From positions 1-32,054 of the forward strand of contig CANIEU010000021.1 of NCBI GenBank assembly GCA_947466585.1: 32,054 nucleotides of DNA, written 5' to 3'. This DNA is from Fibrobacterota bacterium (GTDB taxonomy: Bacteria; Fibrobacterota; Fibrobacteria; UBA11236). Within the stretch, counting starts at the first letter, position 1, and every line of letters begins with the position of its first letter. Shown here piece after piece: positions 23,743 through 31,911 of the stretch. A program made the translations under genes and the position numbers. The notes beneath the pieces are model-generated. The model saw nothing but the letters and a program-made list of their open reading frames with translations, searched no databases and was not told the origin of the DNA.

Positions 23743-23764
23743 AGCCCTGTAAAGGGCTTTTTTT
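23743..23764. terminator. Hairpin between the MFS gene and dusA
   Basis: AGCCCT-GTAA-AGGGCT (23743-23758) is followed by TTTTTT on the plus strand and by ACCTTTT when read on the minus strand. It stands 13 bases upstream of the dusA start and after the end of the leftward MFS gene. It may stop MFS transcription imperfectly. Confidence 0.5.
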
Positions 23765-23786
23765 CATTGTCCTTCTCGTCCTTCCG

Positions 23787-25043
23787 CTAACTCGCGTCCT
23801 TGGTCATCAAGCCGGATCCGAGCCAAATGCTGACCAGCATCACCGCGCCGGAGATCCAGCCTACCGTTCCGTAGCCTTCGAATTTTCCGTTGCTTCCCTG
23901 AACAATCAGTGCTCCGCCCACGAGGCTGCCGACGCCCGAGGCGACCTGCTGGACCGCGGTATTGAGACTCATGAAACCGCCGCGCAGGCGCGGCTCCACC
24001 ACCGAGGTCACCAGCGCCATGCCCGGGGCGATGCGCCCGGAGATCAGCACCATGCCCAGCGCCGTCGCCGGCATGGCGGCCCAGATACCCCAGTGTCCAA
24101 AGTGCGTGATCAGCAGGATTGGAACCACCGAGGCGAGCGCGGTCCATCCGTAAACGCTGGCCAGACCGAAGCGGTCGCCCATGCGGCCGAATATCCGTGT
24201 GGTGAAAAAGGTCGCGAGGCCTCCCGCGAAAAAGACGAGCGGCATCTGTGTGTTCGACACGCCGCCGTTCGCGAAGTAGTAGGAACTGATGAAAGGGATC
24301 ATCAGGAATGGACCCATCATCGCGAAGGTGAAGCCGAAGGCGCGCCAGTGCAACGGAACGCTGAGAATCTTGACGAAGTCCGCCAAGGGGCTCGACATCC
24401 GCGTTCCGCTCCCGGGGCGGCGCAGCGAAGGCAAGAGGCGGAAGGCCGCGATCCACATCACCACCGAAAGTGCGGCGATGCCGTAAAACGGTGCCTGCCA
24501 GCCGAAGTGGTTCGAGATGAGAATGCCGAGCGGCACTCCCACAACCGACGCCACCGAAAAAGCGGTCATCACCAGTCCCATCGCCGCGCCGCGCCGGTTG
24601 AGCGGGATCACGTCGCCGATCATGGCGAATACCGTAGCCACCATCACACCGCCGAAGCCGCCTGTGAGAATGCGGGCGATCATCAACAGGTGTTCGTTGG
24701 GGGCGAGACCGCACAGCGTGGTGCTCACGATGAACCCGAAATAGACGAACAGCATGGTCTTGCGGGGGTCGACACGGTCGAGGAAAAGCGCCGCCAGCAC
24801 GCTGGCGATGCCCGCGCTGAAGGTGTATGCCGAAACGATCGAACCGAAGCGGCCCGGTGTCATTCCGAAGGCGTCCAGCAAACGCGGACCCAGCGGCATG
24901 AGAATCATGAAGTCCACCATGTGCGTGAACTGCATGCAGGCCAACAACAGCAGGAAGTTGCGCTCGCGTCTCGAGTCGGGAAAGATCGACGAGGGCTGAT
25001 CCATCGATGCGGCCGTCGGTGCGTGGGGGGATGATGCGTTCAT
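23787..25043 (-). CDS. Major facilitator superfamily transporter, drug/sugar efflux type
   Basis: A 418-residue inner-membrane protein with about 12 hydrophobic helices in two halves. Motif A is visible after helix 2 as ALFLDRVDPRKTMLFVYFG, with its second copy in the other half as FGRMGDRFGLASVYGW. RILTGGFGGVMVATVFAMIG is the helix-4 signature, and AFSVASVVGVPLGILISNHF matches the motif C region (GxxxGPxxG-like) of antiporters of the AraJ/YdhP type. Substrate is unknown. AGGA lies about seven bases before ATG 25043; an in-frame start farther upstream would overlap the YceI terminator. It is probably monocistronic. Confidence 0.9.
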   Translation of the reverse strand: MNASSPHAPTAASMDQPSSIFPDSRRERNFLLLLACMQFTHMVDFMILMPLGPRLLDAFGMTPGRFGSIVSAYTFSAGIASVLAALFLDRVDPRKTMLFVYFGFIVSTTLCGLAPNEHLLMIARILTGGFGGVMVATVFAMIGDVIPLNRRGAAMGLVMTAFSVASVVGVPLGILISNHFGWQAPFYGIAALSVVMWIAAFRLLPSLRRPGSGTRMSSPLADFVKILSVPLHWRAFGFTFAMMGPFLMIPFISSYYFANGGVSNTQMPLVFFAGGLATFFTTRIFGRMGDRFGLASVYGWTALASVVPILLITHFGHWGIWAAMPATALGMVLISGRIAPGMALVTSVVEPRLRGGFMSLNTAVQQVASGVGSLVGGALIVQGSNGKFEGYGTVGWISGAVMLVSIWLGSGLMTKDAS

Positions 25044-25088
25044 TGGAATCCTGGTTCTGCGGGACGAAATTCGGGGAGAGGGAAGGAT

Positions 25089-25125
25089 AAAAAAAGGGAG
25101 ACCGCAACGCATCGCGGGCTCCCTT
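25089..25125 (-). terminator. Intrinsic terminator of the YceI gene
   Basis: On the minus strand AAGGGAG pairs with CTCCCTT (25119-25125 with 25094-25100), extended after one mismatch by CCGC/GCGG, and is followed by a run of T residues. It begins about 20 bases after the yceI-like stop. Confidence 0.88.
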
Positions 25126-25146
25126 CGTAACACGCTTGTTGCGCGG

Positions 25147-25815
25147 TTACTTCTTTTTCACGGCTTTCACAGGAGCTGCGGGTGCGGCCGGAGCGCCGGC
25201 GGGACGAACGCCTTCGAACGAGAGCACGAGATCGACCTCGGGAGCGACGACAAAGCCGCCGCCCTCGAGCAGGCTGCTCCACTTCAGGTTGTAATCGAAG
25301 CGGTTGATGGTGCCCGAAGCGGTGAACGCGGCGCGCTCCATGCCCCAAGGATCCTTCGCGAGAATACCGGTACCCTTGACCTTGAGCACGATCTCCTTGG
25401 TAATGTCGCGGATGGTGAGATCGCCGACGAGATCGGCGGTGCTGTCGGAGAGCTTCACGTTGCGCACCGACTTGCTCACGAACTTGATCTCGGGATACTG
25501 TTCGGCGTTGAAGAAGTCGTCGCTCTTCAGGTGGCCGTCGCGCTTGACGTTGTTGGTGTTGACGCTCGCGACCTTGATCACTGCGGATCCTGTGGTTGCG
25601 GCCACATTTTTTGGATCGACGTTGAACGAACCGCTCACTTCGGCGAACGAACCGGTCACCGTGGAAATGCCCATGTGCCGGACTTTGAAGATCACGTCGC
25701 TGTGGGCGCCGTCGATGGTATAGTCGGCCGCATGAGACGTCAGAGCGCCCGCGAACACGATGGCGGAGAAGACGGAAGCGATCGCTGCGAAGCGCGATGT
25801 TTTATGGAAACGCAT
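25147..25815 (-). CDS. YceI family periplasmic protein
   Basis: A 222-residue exported protein. A signal peptide (MRFHKTSRFAAIASVFSAIV and onward, cleavage at SHA-AD) is followed by a complete YceI lipocalin-like beta-barrel: YTIDGAHSDVIFKVRHMGI, GSFAEVSGSFNVDPKN, RDGHLKSDDFFNAEQYPEIK and LTIRDITKEIVLKVKG. YceI domains bind polyisoprenoid chains in their cavity and often act with respiratory or stress functions. The tail is an Ala/Pro/Lys-rich extension (APAAPAAPVKAVKKK) not needed for the fold. AAGGAG precedes ATG 25815 by six bases. No cytochrome b561 partner gene is next to it. Confidence 0.95.
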   Translation of the reverse strand: MRFHKTSRFAAIASVFSAIVFAGALTSHAADYTIDGAHSDVIFKVRHMGISTVTGSFAEVSGSFNVDPKNVAATTGSAVIKVASVNTNNVKRDGHLKSDDFFNAEQYPEIKFVSKSVRNVKLSDSTADLVGDLTIRDITKEIVLKVKGTGILAKDPWGMERAAFTASGTINRFDYNLKWSSLLEGGGFVVAPEVDLVLSFEGVRPAGAPAAPAAPVKAVKKK

Positions 25816-26134
25816 GAGAACTCCTTTATAAAGTGGGACACAAGGCATGTCCCCGGTTTCGGACAGCGAACAGTAATCTACTAAATAGTCGTTGGAACAA
25901 ACAATGTTTCAACTTGTTACAATCCGTGGTGAATTTGAAGGAATTAAGCAGAAATGAGGATTTGGGCGCCTGTGGCCGTTCCGGGGGTTGCTCAGGGCGC
26001 CACCTTCGTCCTCACCCCCAACCCCTCTCCAACTTGTTGGAGAGGGGAGTACCACTTATAAGTTGGCGAAGTTCTTCGTTAACGCAGGTGGCGCGAAGGT
26101 TTCCCCCCGGCATTTCCACAAGCGCCCTGCAGCT
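25816..26134. other. 319-base non-coding region with a nested inverted-repeat element
   Basis: This stretch lies upstream of the YceI gene and behind the exonuclease gene. No gene is seen in it. The right part (25997-26100) holds the repeat element described separately. The left part is A+T-richer and includes ATCTACTAAATAGTCG and AACTTGTTACAAT near 25875-25922, where the YceI promoter should be, though no clear -35/-10 pair could be fixed. Confidence 0.5.
25997..26100. repeat. REP/MITE-like nested inverted repeat
   Basis: Outer arms GCGCCACCT (25997-26005) and AGGTGGCGC (26086-26094) are perfect complements; ACCTTCG (26002-26008) also matches CGAAGGT (26094-26100). Inside lies a perfect 11-pair hairpin CCCCTCTCCAA-CTTG-TTGGAGAGGGG (26022-26047), preceded by CCTCACCCCCAA, and then CGAAG-TT-CTTCG (26067-26078). 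The CTCACCCC...CCCTCTCC...GGAGAGGGG pattern is familiar from dispersed extragenic palindromes in many genomes. There is no coding capacity and no target-site duplication that I can identify. Confidence 0.72.
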
Positions 26135-26920
26135 TTAAACCACCAGATCGATACCCACGGGGCAGTGATCCGAACCCAACACTTCGGGCAGGATGTAGGC
26201 CTTCTTCACACGCGGCAAAAGCCCAGCGCTGACGAAGAAGTAGTCGATGCGCCAACCGACGTTGCGGTCGCGGGCGCGCGACACCTGATCCCACCACGTG
26301 TATTGATCCTTGAGATCGGGATTTTGTTCGCGGAACACGTCGTGAAAACCGGCCGCGAGAAAGCGGTCCATCCAGGCGCATTCTTCCGGGAGGAAGCCGG
26401 AGACCTTGCGATTCTCCTTGGGACGCGCGAGGTCGATTTCCCTGTGGGCGGTATTGACGTCGCCGCAAACGATGACGTTTTTGCCTTCGGCAACGAGCTT
26501 GACGCACATCGTCTGAAAGGCTTCGTAGAAGTTCATCTTGTACCGCAGGCGCTCCTCGCGCGATTTGCCGTTGGGGAAGTACACGTTGAACAAAATGAAA
26601 TCGGCGAAATCGGCGCGCACCACCCGGCCTTCACCGTCGGTTTCGGGCAAGCCGAGATCGCAGGCGGTTGAGACCGGCTTTTCGGGGCTGTATATCGCGG
26701 TGCCGGAGTAGCCCTTGCGCTCGCCCGAACAGAACGTCCAGTATCCGTCGGGGAGGTCTTTCAAGCTGGCGACCACCTGCTCCTCGTGCGCCTTGGTCTC
26801 TTGCAGGCCGAGGATGTCGGGCTTGTACTCCAACAGAAATTCGCGAAAGCCCTTTTTAATGACGGCGCGCAAACCGTTGACGTTCCAGGAGAGAATGCGG
26901 AGGGTTTTGTTGGCAGGCAT
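26135..26920 (-). CDS. xth: Exodeoxyribonuclease III
   Basis: A 261-residue ExoIII/AP-endonuclease of the EEP superfamily, which cuts at abasic sites and removes 3' blocking groups in base-excision repair. All catalytic residues are visible: N13 (SWNVNG), E41 (LQETK), Y114 (NVYFPNG), D154 and N156 (GDVNTAHREID), D226 (GWRIDYFF), and D251-H252 (GSDHCPVGI). The length and the WWDQVSRARDRNVGWRIDYF region fit the ExoA branch. The symbol is used for the family; whether the native name is exoA or xth cannot be told. The gene stands 27 bases after the acyltransferase gene and may be transcribed with it. Confidence 0.97.
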   Translation of the reverse strand: MPANKTLRILSWNVNGLRAVIKKGFREFLLEYKPDILGLQETKAHEEQVVASLKDLPDGYWTFCSGERKGYSGTAIYSPEKPVSTACDLGLPETDGEGRVVRADFADFILFNVYFPNGKSREERLRYKMNFYEAFQTMCVKLVAEGKNVIVCGDVNTAHREIDLARPKENRKVSGFLPEECAWMDRFLAAGFHDVFREQNPDLKDQYTWWDQVSRARDRNVGWRIDYFFVSAGLLPRVKKAYILPEVLGSDHCPVGIDLVV

Positions 26921-26947
26921 GTGGAAAAGATAATCGGCAGGGCCGGT

Positions 26948-28102
26948 TTATTTGGCGGCGGTGGGCGGGGCTTCGCGCGGCAGACCGAGGGCGTGACGCA
27001 GGCCTGGGAACGGCGCGAACAGGCGTTGCGAGACCCAGGCCAGGGCATAGCTTCCGATCAGCACCAGCGCGACGCGCAGCACGAACACGACCGGATGCAG
27101 GCCGTGCAGGAACAGTTCGACGAAGCGCAACACGTGGGTGTGCACGAGGTAGACGAAGAAGGAGAACGGCGTGACCCATTTGAAATACCACTGCCACCGG
27201 GCATTGAAATGCACGCGCGCCTTGAGGTAGTCGCGATACTTGAGCAAAAGAAGGAGGGACGCGCAACAATAGGCCAGTACCACCCAGCGGTTGAAGTGGT
27301 CCGCGAACATGAGCGGCTTTTTCAGCAGCGCGATGTTGACCCAAAACTCGGCAGAGACCATTCCCAAGGTTGCGAACCATAAAAACCAGATTTGCGGCAA
27401 GGTCATCCGCCCCACGATCCCGGAAACCCAGGTCGGGTTCCAGGCGGCGTGCACGCCTGCGACGCAGTAAAAGAGGAAGAAGAAGAGCAGGTAGGAATAG
27501 AGCGGGGGAAGCGCCAATCCAAACAGGCCGAGCCAGGCTTCGATCGGCGACATCAAGGCGATTTGGATCAGAAGCACCACCACGAGGAAGGAGCGGTGCC
27601 GCGCCCATTTGTAGAGGAACGGAAAGATCAGGTAGAACTGGAATATGACGATGAGGAAGTAATACTGATAGTCGAAACCTTTGAGAAAAATCAGGTCGAG
27701 CGAGTGCCCGAGCGCGCGTAACGGCGCACTTTTCCAAGGCAACTCGGCGAAGAAACCCCAGAAGCGGTACGAAGTAAGCGCAGACCAAAGCAGAAACGGA
27801 AGCAGAATCCGGGGCACTCGGCGCCGGTAAAACTGACCCAGCGGCAAAGGCGTGGAAATCTGTTGCATCGCGAGACCGTAACCGGAGAGCAGAAAAAAGG
27901 CCGGTACGGTAAAGCGCGAAAGCTGGTCGAGAAAGGTCGCCAGCGCGCCCATCGAAAGAAAGGCGTGACGATCGTAAAAATCGCGGACCCAGATGTTGAC
28001 GCAGTGGGTCATCACCACCACGGTGCTGGCTACGCTGCGTAAAAAATCACCGTCGCGACGGCTGAGAAAGGCGGCTGGTTTCGAACCGGTAATGTTGCTC
28101 AA
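26948..28102 (-). CDS. Acyltransferase family 3 membrane protein (OafA/WecH-like)
   Basis: A 384-residue polytopic protein with about ten hydrophobic helices. The N-terminal FLRSVASTVVVMTHCVNIWV carries the conserved LR and H of the acyltransferase-3 family. FTVPAFFLLSGYGLAM and FYRRRVPRILLPFLLWSAL follow, as do LIVIFQFYLIFPFLYKW and a terminal FFVYLVHTHVLRFVE. Such enzymes O-acetylate or acylate sugars of surface glycans at the inner membrane. The polysaccharide genes lie several kb away, so a link is possible but not shown. The start is TTG at 28102, with GGGA seven bases upstream; no ATG is available before the first helix. The tail after the last helix is short and charged. Confidence 0.87.
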   Translation of the reverse strand: MSNITGSKPAAFLSRRDGDFLRSVASTVVVMTHCVNIWVRDFYDRHAFLSMGALATFLDQLSRFTVPAFFLLSGYGLAMQQISTPLPLGQFYRRRVPRILLPFLLWSALTSYRFWGFFAELPWKSAPLRALGHSLDLIFLKGFDYQYYFLIVIFQFYLIFPFLYKWARHRSFLVVVLLIQIALMSPIEAWLGLFGLALPPLYSYLLFFFLFYCVAGVHAAWNPTWVSGIVGRMTLPQIWFLWFATLGMVSAEFWVNIALLKKPLMFADHFNRWVVLAYCCASLLLLLKYRDYLKARVHFNARWQWYFKWVTPFSFFVYLVHTHVLRFVELFLHGLHPVVFVLRVALVLIGSYALAWVSQRLFAPFPGLRHALGLPREAPPTAAK

Positions 28103-28148
28103 GCGGATTCCCGAAAATGGATCGGGAAATGTAGGTCAATCCCGCCGA

Positions 28149-30614
28149 TCAATCCGCAGGTGGGACCGTCGGTAGCAACCGATTATTGAGCCAAACTCGC
28201 AGACCCACGCCACCGATGCCTGAAACCCGGTATTCCGCGCGACGCGATCCCGGAGGCAGATCGAGTTCGCCGCGCAACGACTCCGTCGTTTGGCCGTCTG
28301 CTCCGTAAAACTCGACCCTCAGCCGGTTGTTGGGGTTGATAAAGGCCGCAGGCGGCAACAAAAAGGCGCGGTTGCCGATATGCAGCAAACTGGGCTCATC
28401 CGGCTTCGCCGCGCGGGCCGATACCGGTGCTGCCAACGAGAAACGCATCATTTTCCGCAGGACCAAAGGCCCTTTCGTCGCCTTGGCCCGCAAGGTGTAG
28501 GTGCCTTGAGGCGTGGTCCCGGTGATCCAGGTAAAGGCGCCGCCCACGGAGAGGTTGCTGCCTGCGGGCCTGGAAACAGCGTTGAAAGCGTATCCCGGGA
28601 GGGGCCCGGTGGAGTCGGACACTCCCAATACATATTCGACGGAGGTGCCCGTATTCCAACTGGTGTCGGTGGTATCGACAACCGTGATGTGCGGCAGGGT
28701 ACGCAGGTAGAAGTCGAGCCCCTTGGATACATCGAGGCGGCCACCGGTGATCACCTTGCCGGTCAGTGAATCCGCGGGCACGGTGCCGGCGAGCATCATT
28801 TGCCGTGTCAGGGGGATCCCCATGCGTTTGGCGGCGAGCTTCATCAATGCCGCATACCCTGCCACATACGGTGCCGCCAGCGAGGTACCCCCATCGTCGG
28901 GAACGTACACCGCTTGGTCCGCTGGATTCATGTCGGCGTATTTGATCCGCAAGTCGTCGATGCGTAACACGCGGCCGGCCGTAGATCCGTTGGTATTGCA
29001 GGTCGTGTTTGTACAGGTGCGAAAGCGGAGCCGGCACCACGCGCCGTCGCAGAGTCCTAGATCGTAAGCCAAGGTCGATGGACTGGAGATGTAGCCGTTG
29101 ACATACACGAGCGTATCCCATTTCGATGATCCGCGCACCTGGGCTTCCACGATCACGCGATCGTTTGCCCCCGCTTGCGAGAACTGCACCGCAAAACTCA
29201 TCTGCGCGCCTTCGTGGCCGCGAAGGTCGATGCTGTCGAGCAGGACCGTGTCGCGCGCACCGGTTTGCCAGCGCAGGCTTTTGACGGCTTCTATCGAGTC
29301 GGTTACTACCGAGAAGCCGTTTGCGGGCGAGAAAGTCCATCGGGCGCCGGTGAAGCTTTCGAAGGTTTCGCGCGACAGCATCAGCGGAGCCGGAATGGTG
29401 GTGGTGGCGATGTGTTCGCCGGGCGCGGCAAGATCCACGGTAGTGGCACCGTAGTTGGAGAACCCGGAGAGCCAGGCGAGTTGGTTGTGCGCTGCCACCA
29501 TGTAAACATTGCTGAGTTTGAACGAGGCAGGTTGTCTTGGGGTTGCATCTAGGTTCACGCGATCGTTGGCCGCTGCCGCCGCGATTAGGACGCCGCTGTC
29601 GCGCGCGATACTGAAGGCCGAACAGAGAGTTTGGCTCAGACACGATCCAGAAGGCGGGGTGCCGCTGACGCCAATGCTGAAGTTGATGGCATCGACCTTC
29701 ATGGCGGCGGCGTACTTGATGCCGTTGGCGATGTCCGTCGTGGAACCGTAACCCGTGGCGCCCAGCACGCGCACCGGTAAGATCTTCACGCGCGGCAGCA
29801 TGCCGGCGATGCCGATGCCGTTGTCGAAGGTGGCCGCGATCACGCCGCCGGTTTGCGAGCCGTGGCCGTGGTAGTCGTGCGGATTGTTGTCGCCGTCGAC
29901 GAAATCCCAGCCGCGCACGTCGTCTACGAATCCGTTGTGGTCGTCGTCCACTCCGGCCACGCCGTTCGCCTCGGCCTGATTCACGAACCAGGTATTCTGC
30001 AAATCGGGATGCAGAAAATTGTAGCCCGCATCGAGCACGGCGACCACCAAGGTGTCGCCCCCGTCGTAGCGCTCCCAGACTTTCGCCATGCCGATGTCCA
30101 CGCCGGCAACGGCGTCGCTCCACGTGCCGTCGTTCTTGAGCGGCCATTGCGGTACGGACTGCAACTTCATGTCGTCGGGAAGGTATTCCGCCGCGAAAGC
30201 CGCGCCGTCCACTTCCACACCTGCCCCCACTGCGCGCTCCAGACGCAGGCGCGCGCCTTGGCGATTTCGGTTCTGCGGGCTGCGGGCGTCACGTCTGCCG
30301 AGCGTGGCTGCGTTCGTGTCGGCTGCGGCGACACTGTCCTCTTCGCCCGCCAGGCGCTCCTCGAGCGCCGGGGAGAGTTTGAGCACGTTACCGATAAGCG
30401 AAAAGTTCTGCGCAGAATCCCGACCGATCCCTTCCAGATATTTGCGGACCCGAATGCGTTGTTCGGGATTGTCCACGATGTAACGGGACGGCAAAAAAGA
30501 CGCCGACAAGGCCAGATCGACGGGCGGCGGCTCGTGCGTGCGTGCCTGCATCGGCGAGGCAAAACCGCACAAGAGGGCTCCTGCAAGCCAGATTGAAATT
30601 AGAATGGGGCGCAC
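28149..30614 (-). CDS. Secreted subtilisin-like (S8) serine protease with an insert domain
   Basis: An 821-residue exported protease. Signal peptide 1-24 (MRPILISIWLAGALLCGFAS onward), then an Arg-rich propeptide-like region to about 150. The peptidase S8 domain shows catalytic D195 (VAVLDAGYNFLHPDL), H251 (HGSQTGGVIAA), the oxyanion-hole N350 (LIAAAAANDR) and S578 (GGTSLAAPYVAGYAAL). Between LAAPGEHIATT (about 395-405) and the serine motif, where most subtilases have 15-30 residues, about 165 residues are inserted. That block has a beta-sandwich look, with W/F-rich strands and four cysteines (C522, C527, C534, C539). After the catalytic domain come an Ig-like region (about 635-730) and a C-terminal beta-rich segment ending in GLRVWLNNRLLPTVPPAD. 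It is probably secreted and calcium-dependent. Confidence 0.93.
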   Translation of the reverse strand: MRPILISIWLAGALLCGFASPMQARTHEPPPVDLALSASFLPSRYIVDNPEQRIRVRKYLEGIGRDSAQNFSLIGNVLKLSPALEERLAGEEDSVAAADTNAATLGRRDARSPQNRNRQGARLRLERAVGAGVEVDGAAFAAEYLPDDMKLQSVPQWPLKNDGTWSDAVAGVDIGMAKVWERYDGGDTLVVAVLDAGYNFLHPDLQNTWFVNQAEANGVAGVDDDHNGFVDDVRGWDFVDGDNNPHDYHGHGSQTGGVIAATFDNGIGIAGMLPRVKILPVRVLGATGYGSTTDIANGIKYAAAMKVDAINFSIGVSGTPPSGSCLSQTLCSAFSIARDSGVLIAAAAANDRVNLDATPRQPASFKLSNVYMVAAHNQLAWLSGFSNYGATTVDLAAPGEHIATTTIPAPLMLSRETFESFTGARWTFSPANGFSVVTDSIEAVKSLRWQTGARDTVLLDSIDLRGHEGAQMSFAVQFSQAGANDRVIVEAQVRGSSKWDTLVYVNGYISSPSTLAYDLGLCDGAWCRLRFRTCTNTTCNTNGSTAGRVLRIDDLRIKYADMNPADQAVYVPDDGGTSLAAPYVAGYAALMKLAAKRMGIPLTRQMMLAGTVPADSLTGKVITGGRLDVSKGLDFYLRTLPHITVVDTTDTSWNTGTSVEYVLGVSDSTGPLPGYAFNAVSRPAGSNLSVGGAFTWITGTTPQGTYTLRAKATKGPLVLRKMMRFSLAAPVSARAAKPDEPSLLHIGNRAFLLPPAAFINPNNRLRVEFYGADGQTTESLRGELDLPPGSRRAEYRVSGIGGVGLRVWLNNRLLPTVPPAD

Positions 30615-30811
30615 AAGGACAATTTACGCCGATGGATCGATTTCGGGTCGGGGAAACTCCGTGTTTCGGGTACGTTTTGTGTCCACCCTCCCTTTCCTGC
30701 GGTTTCCCTCGGGGAATCCGGGCATTTGAGCGCTTTCGACCGCCGTTTTCGTGCGCGGTACCGCGTGCTTGTTTGCGGGGGTAGGGGCCGTCCGGTTATC
30801 TTTTCGATCCC
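30615..30811. promoter_or_regulatory. Divergent promoter region between the subtilase and hemH
   Basis: A 197-base spacer between two divergent genes. Ahead of hemH, TTGCGG near 30774 and TTATCT near 30797 stand 17 bases apart, giving a possible promoter with a short leader. No strong ribosome binding site precedes the hemH ATG. No gene is seen in the spacer. Confidence 0.35.
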
Positions 30812-31849
30812 ATGAAAACCGGCATCCTACTACTCAATCTCGGCAGTCCCGAGGCTCCCACCACGCCCGCGGTGCGCACGTACCTGCGGGAGTTTCTCAG
30901 CGATCCGCGCGTCATCGACATTCCCGCCGTAGGGCGTTGGTTGTTGCTCAATGCGGTGATCCTGCCGTTCCGTCCGCGCAAATCCGCCGAGGCGTACTCC
31001 AAGGTTTGGACGCCCGAAGGCTCGCCTCTGCTCGCACACAGCCGCGCTTTTACCGCGAAGCTCGCGGCGGAGCTCGGCGACGAGTATCGCGTGGTGCTCG
31101 GCATGCGTTACGGCAATCCGTCGATTCATTCCGCGGTGGAAGACATTCTGAGAGAACCTTTGAAGGAACTCGTGGTCGTGCCGCTCTATCCGCAATACGC
31201 CTCTTCCAGCACCGGCACGGCGCTTGAAGCGACGTTGCGCGCCATTGCGGGCAAGTGGAATATCCCCGCCCTGCGTACCGTTCCGGCGTTTTTCGACCAC
31301 CCGGAATATCTCGCCGCGATGGCCGAGAACGCCGCACCCAGACTCGCGGCCTTCCGTCCCGATCACGTTTTGTTCAGTTATCACGGTTTACCCGAAAGAC
31401 ATATCCGCAAGTCGGAAGATACGTCGGGGCATTGCCTGTCGGCCGACAACGCATGCTGCGCCACCTACGGCGCGCACAACGCCTTCTGCTATCGGGCCCA
31501 AAGCTACGCCACCACGCGCATGCTCACCGAGCGCCTGGGGCTCGATCCCGCGCGTGTGTCGACGGCTTTTCAGTCGCGCCTCGGGCGCACGCCGTGGATC
31601 AAGCCGTATTCCGACGAGGTGCTGGTGACCTTGGCGCGTTCCGGTGTGCGTCGGTTGGCGGTATTTTCGCCCTCCTTCGTAGCCGATTGTCTCGAGACGC
31701 TCGAAGAAATGACCATTCGGGGCACCGAAACCTTTGTTGCGGCCGGGGGTGAGGCGCTTGAATTGATCCCTGCGCTCAACTCGAACGACACTTGGGTGCG
31801 GTCGATGGCCTCGATTTTACGTGTTTCTGGCCAATCTCATCCGGGGTAA
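30812..31849 (+). CDS. hemH: Ferrochelatase
   Basis: A 345-residue enzyme that inserts Fe2+ into protoporphyrin IX (or coproporphyrin III) to make haem. LLLNLGSPEAPTTPAVRTYL at the start, LYPQYASSSTGTALEA, the catalytic LFSYHGLPERHIRKSEDT (H191) and the C-terminal SFVADCLETLEEM (about 288-300) are the ferrochelatase signatures in order. A cysteine-rich loop follows the catalytic His (C208, C215, C216, C226), also seen in many diderm bacterial ferrochelatases. No other haem gene is adjacent. The start is fixed by MKTGILLLNLGSP. Just behind it the window reaches the probable rRNA promoter. Confidence 0.97.
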   Translation: MKTGILLLNLGSPEAPTTPAVRTYLREFLSDPRVIDIPAVGRWLLLNAVILPFRPRKSAEAYSKVWTPEGSPLLAHSRAFTAKLAAELGDEYRVVLGMRYGNPSIHSAVEDILREPLKELVVVPLYPQYASSSTGTALEATLRAIAGKWNIPALRTVPAFFDHPEYLAAMAENAAPRLAAFRPDHVLFSYHGLPERHIRKSEDTSGHCLSADNACCATYGAHNAFCYRAQSYATTRMLTERLGLDPARVSTAFQSRLGRTPWIKPYSDEVLVTLARSGVRRLAVFSPSFVADCLETLEEMTIRGTETFVAAGGEALELIPALNSNDTWVRSMASILRVSGQSHPG

Positions 31850-31854
31850 CCCAC

Positions 31855-31911
31855 TTTTTTTCATTTTTTTGCAAACGAACCATTGACGGCCGCGTTCTTT
31901 GCTTTTAACTT
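31855..31911 (+). promoter_or_regulatory. Probable strong rRNA-type promoter with UP element
   Basis: TTGACG (31883-31888) is separated by exactly 17 bases from TAACTT (31906-31911). Upstream, two T-tracts (31855-31861 and 31864-31870) occupy the place of an UP element. This set-up is typical of rRNA promoters. The first tract also begins just after the hemH stop codon and could form part of its terminator. Confidence 0.55.

Noticed and set aside
23764-25107. Alternative 447-codon minus-strand frame overlapping the MFS gene
   Set aside because: It is Arg/His-rich and lacks membrane helices. The other frame gives a normal 12-helix transporter with a good ribosome binding site.
28396-30147. 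583-codon minus-strand frame inside the subtilase gene
   Set aside because: It is a shifted reading of the subtilase with extreme Arg content and no motif; the catalytic triad lies in the other frame.
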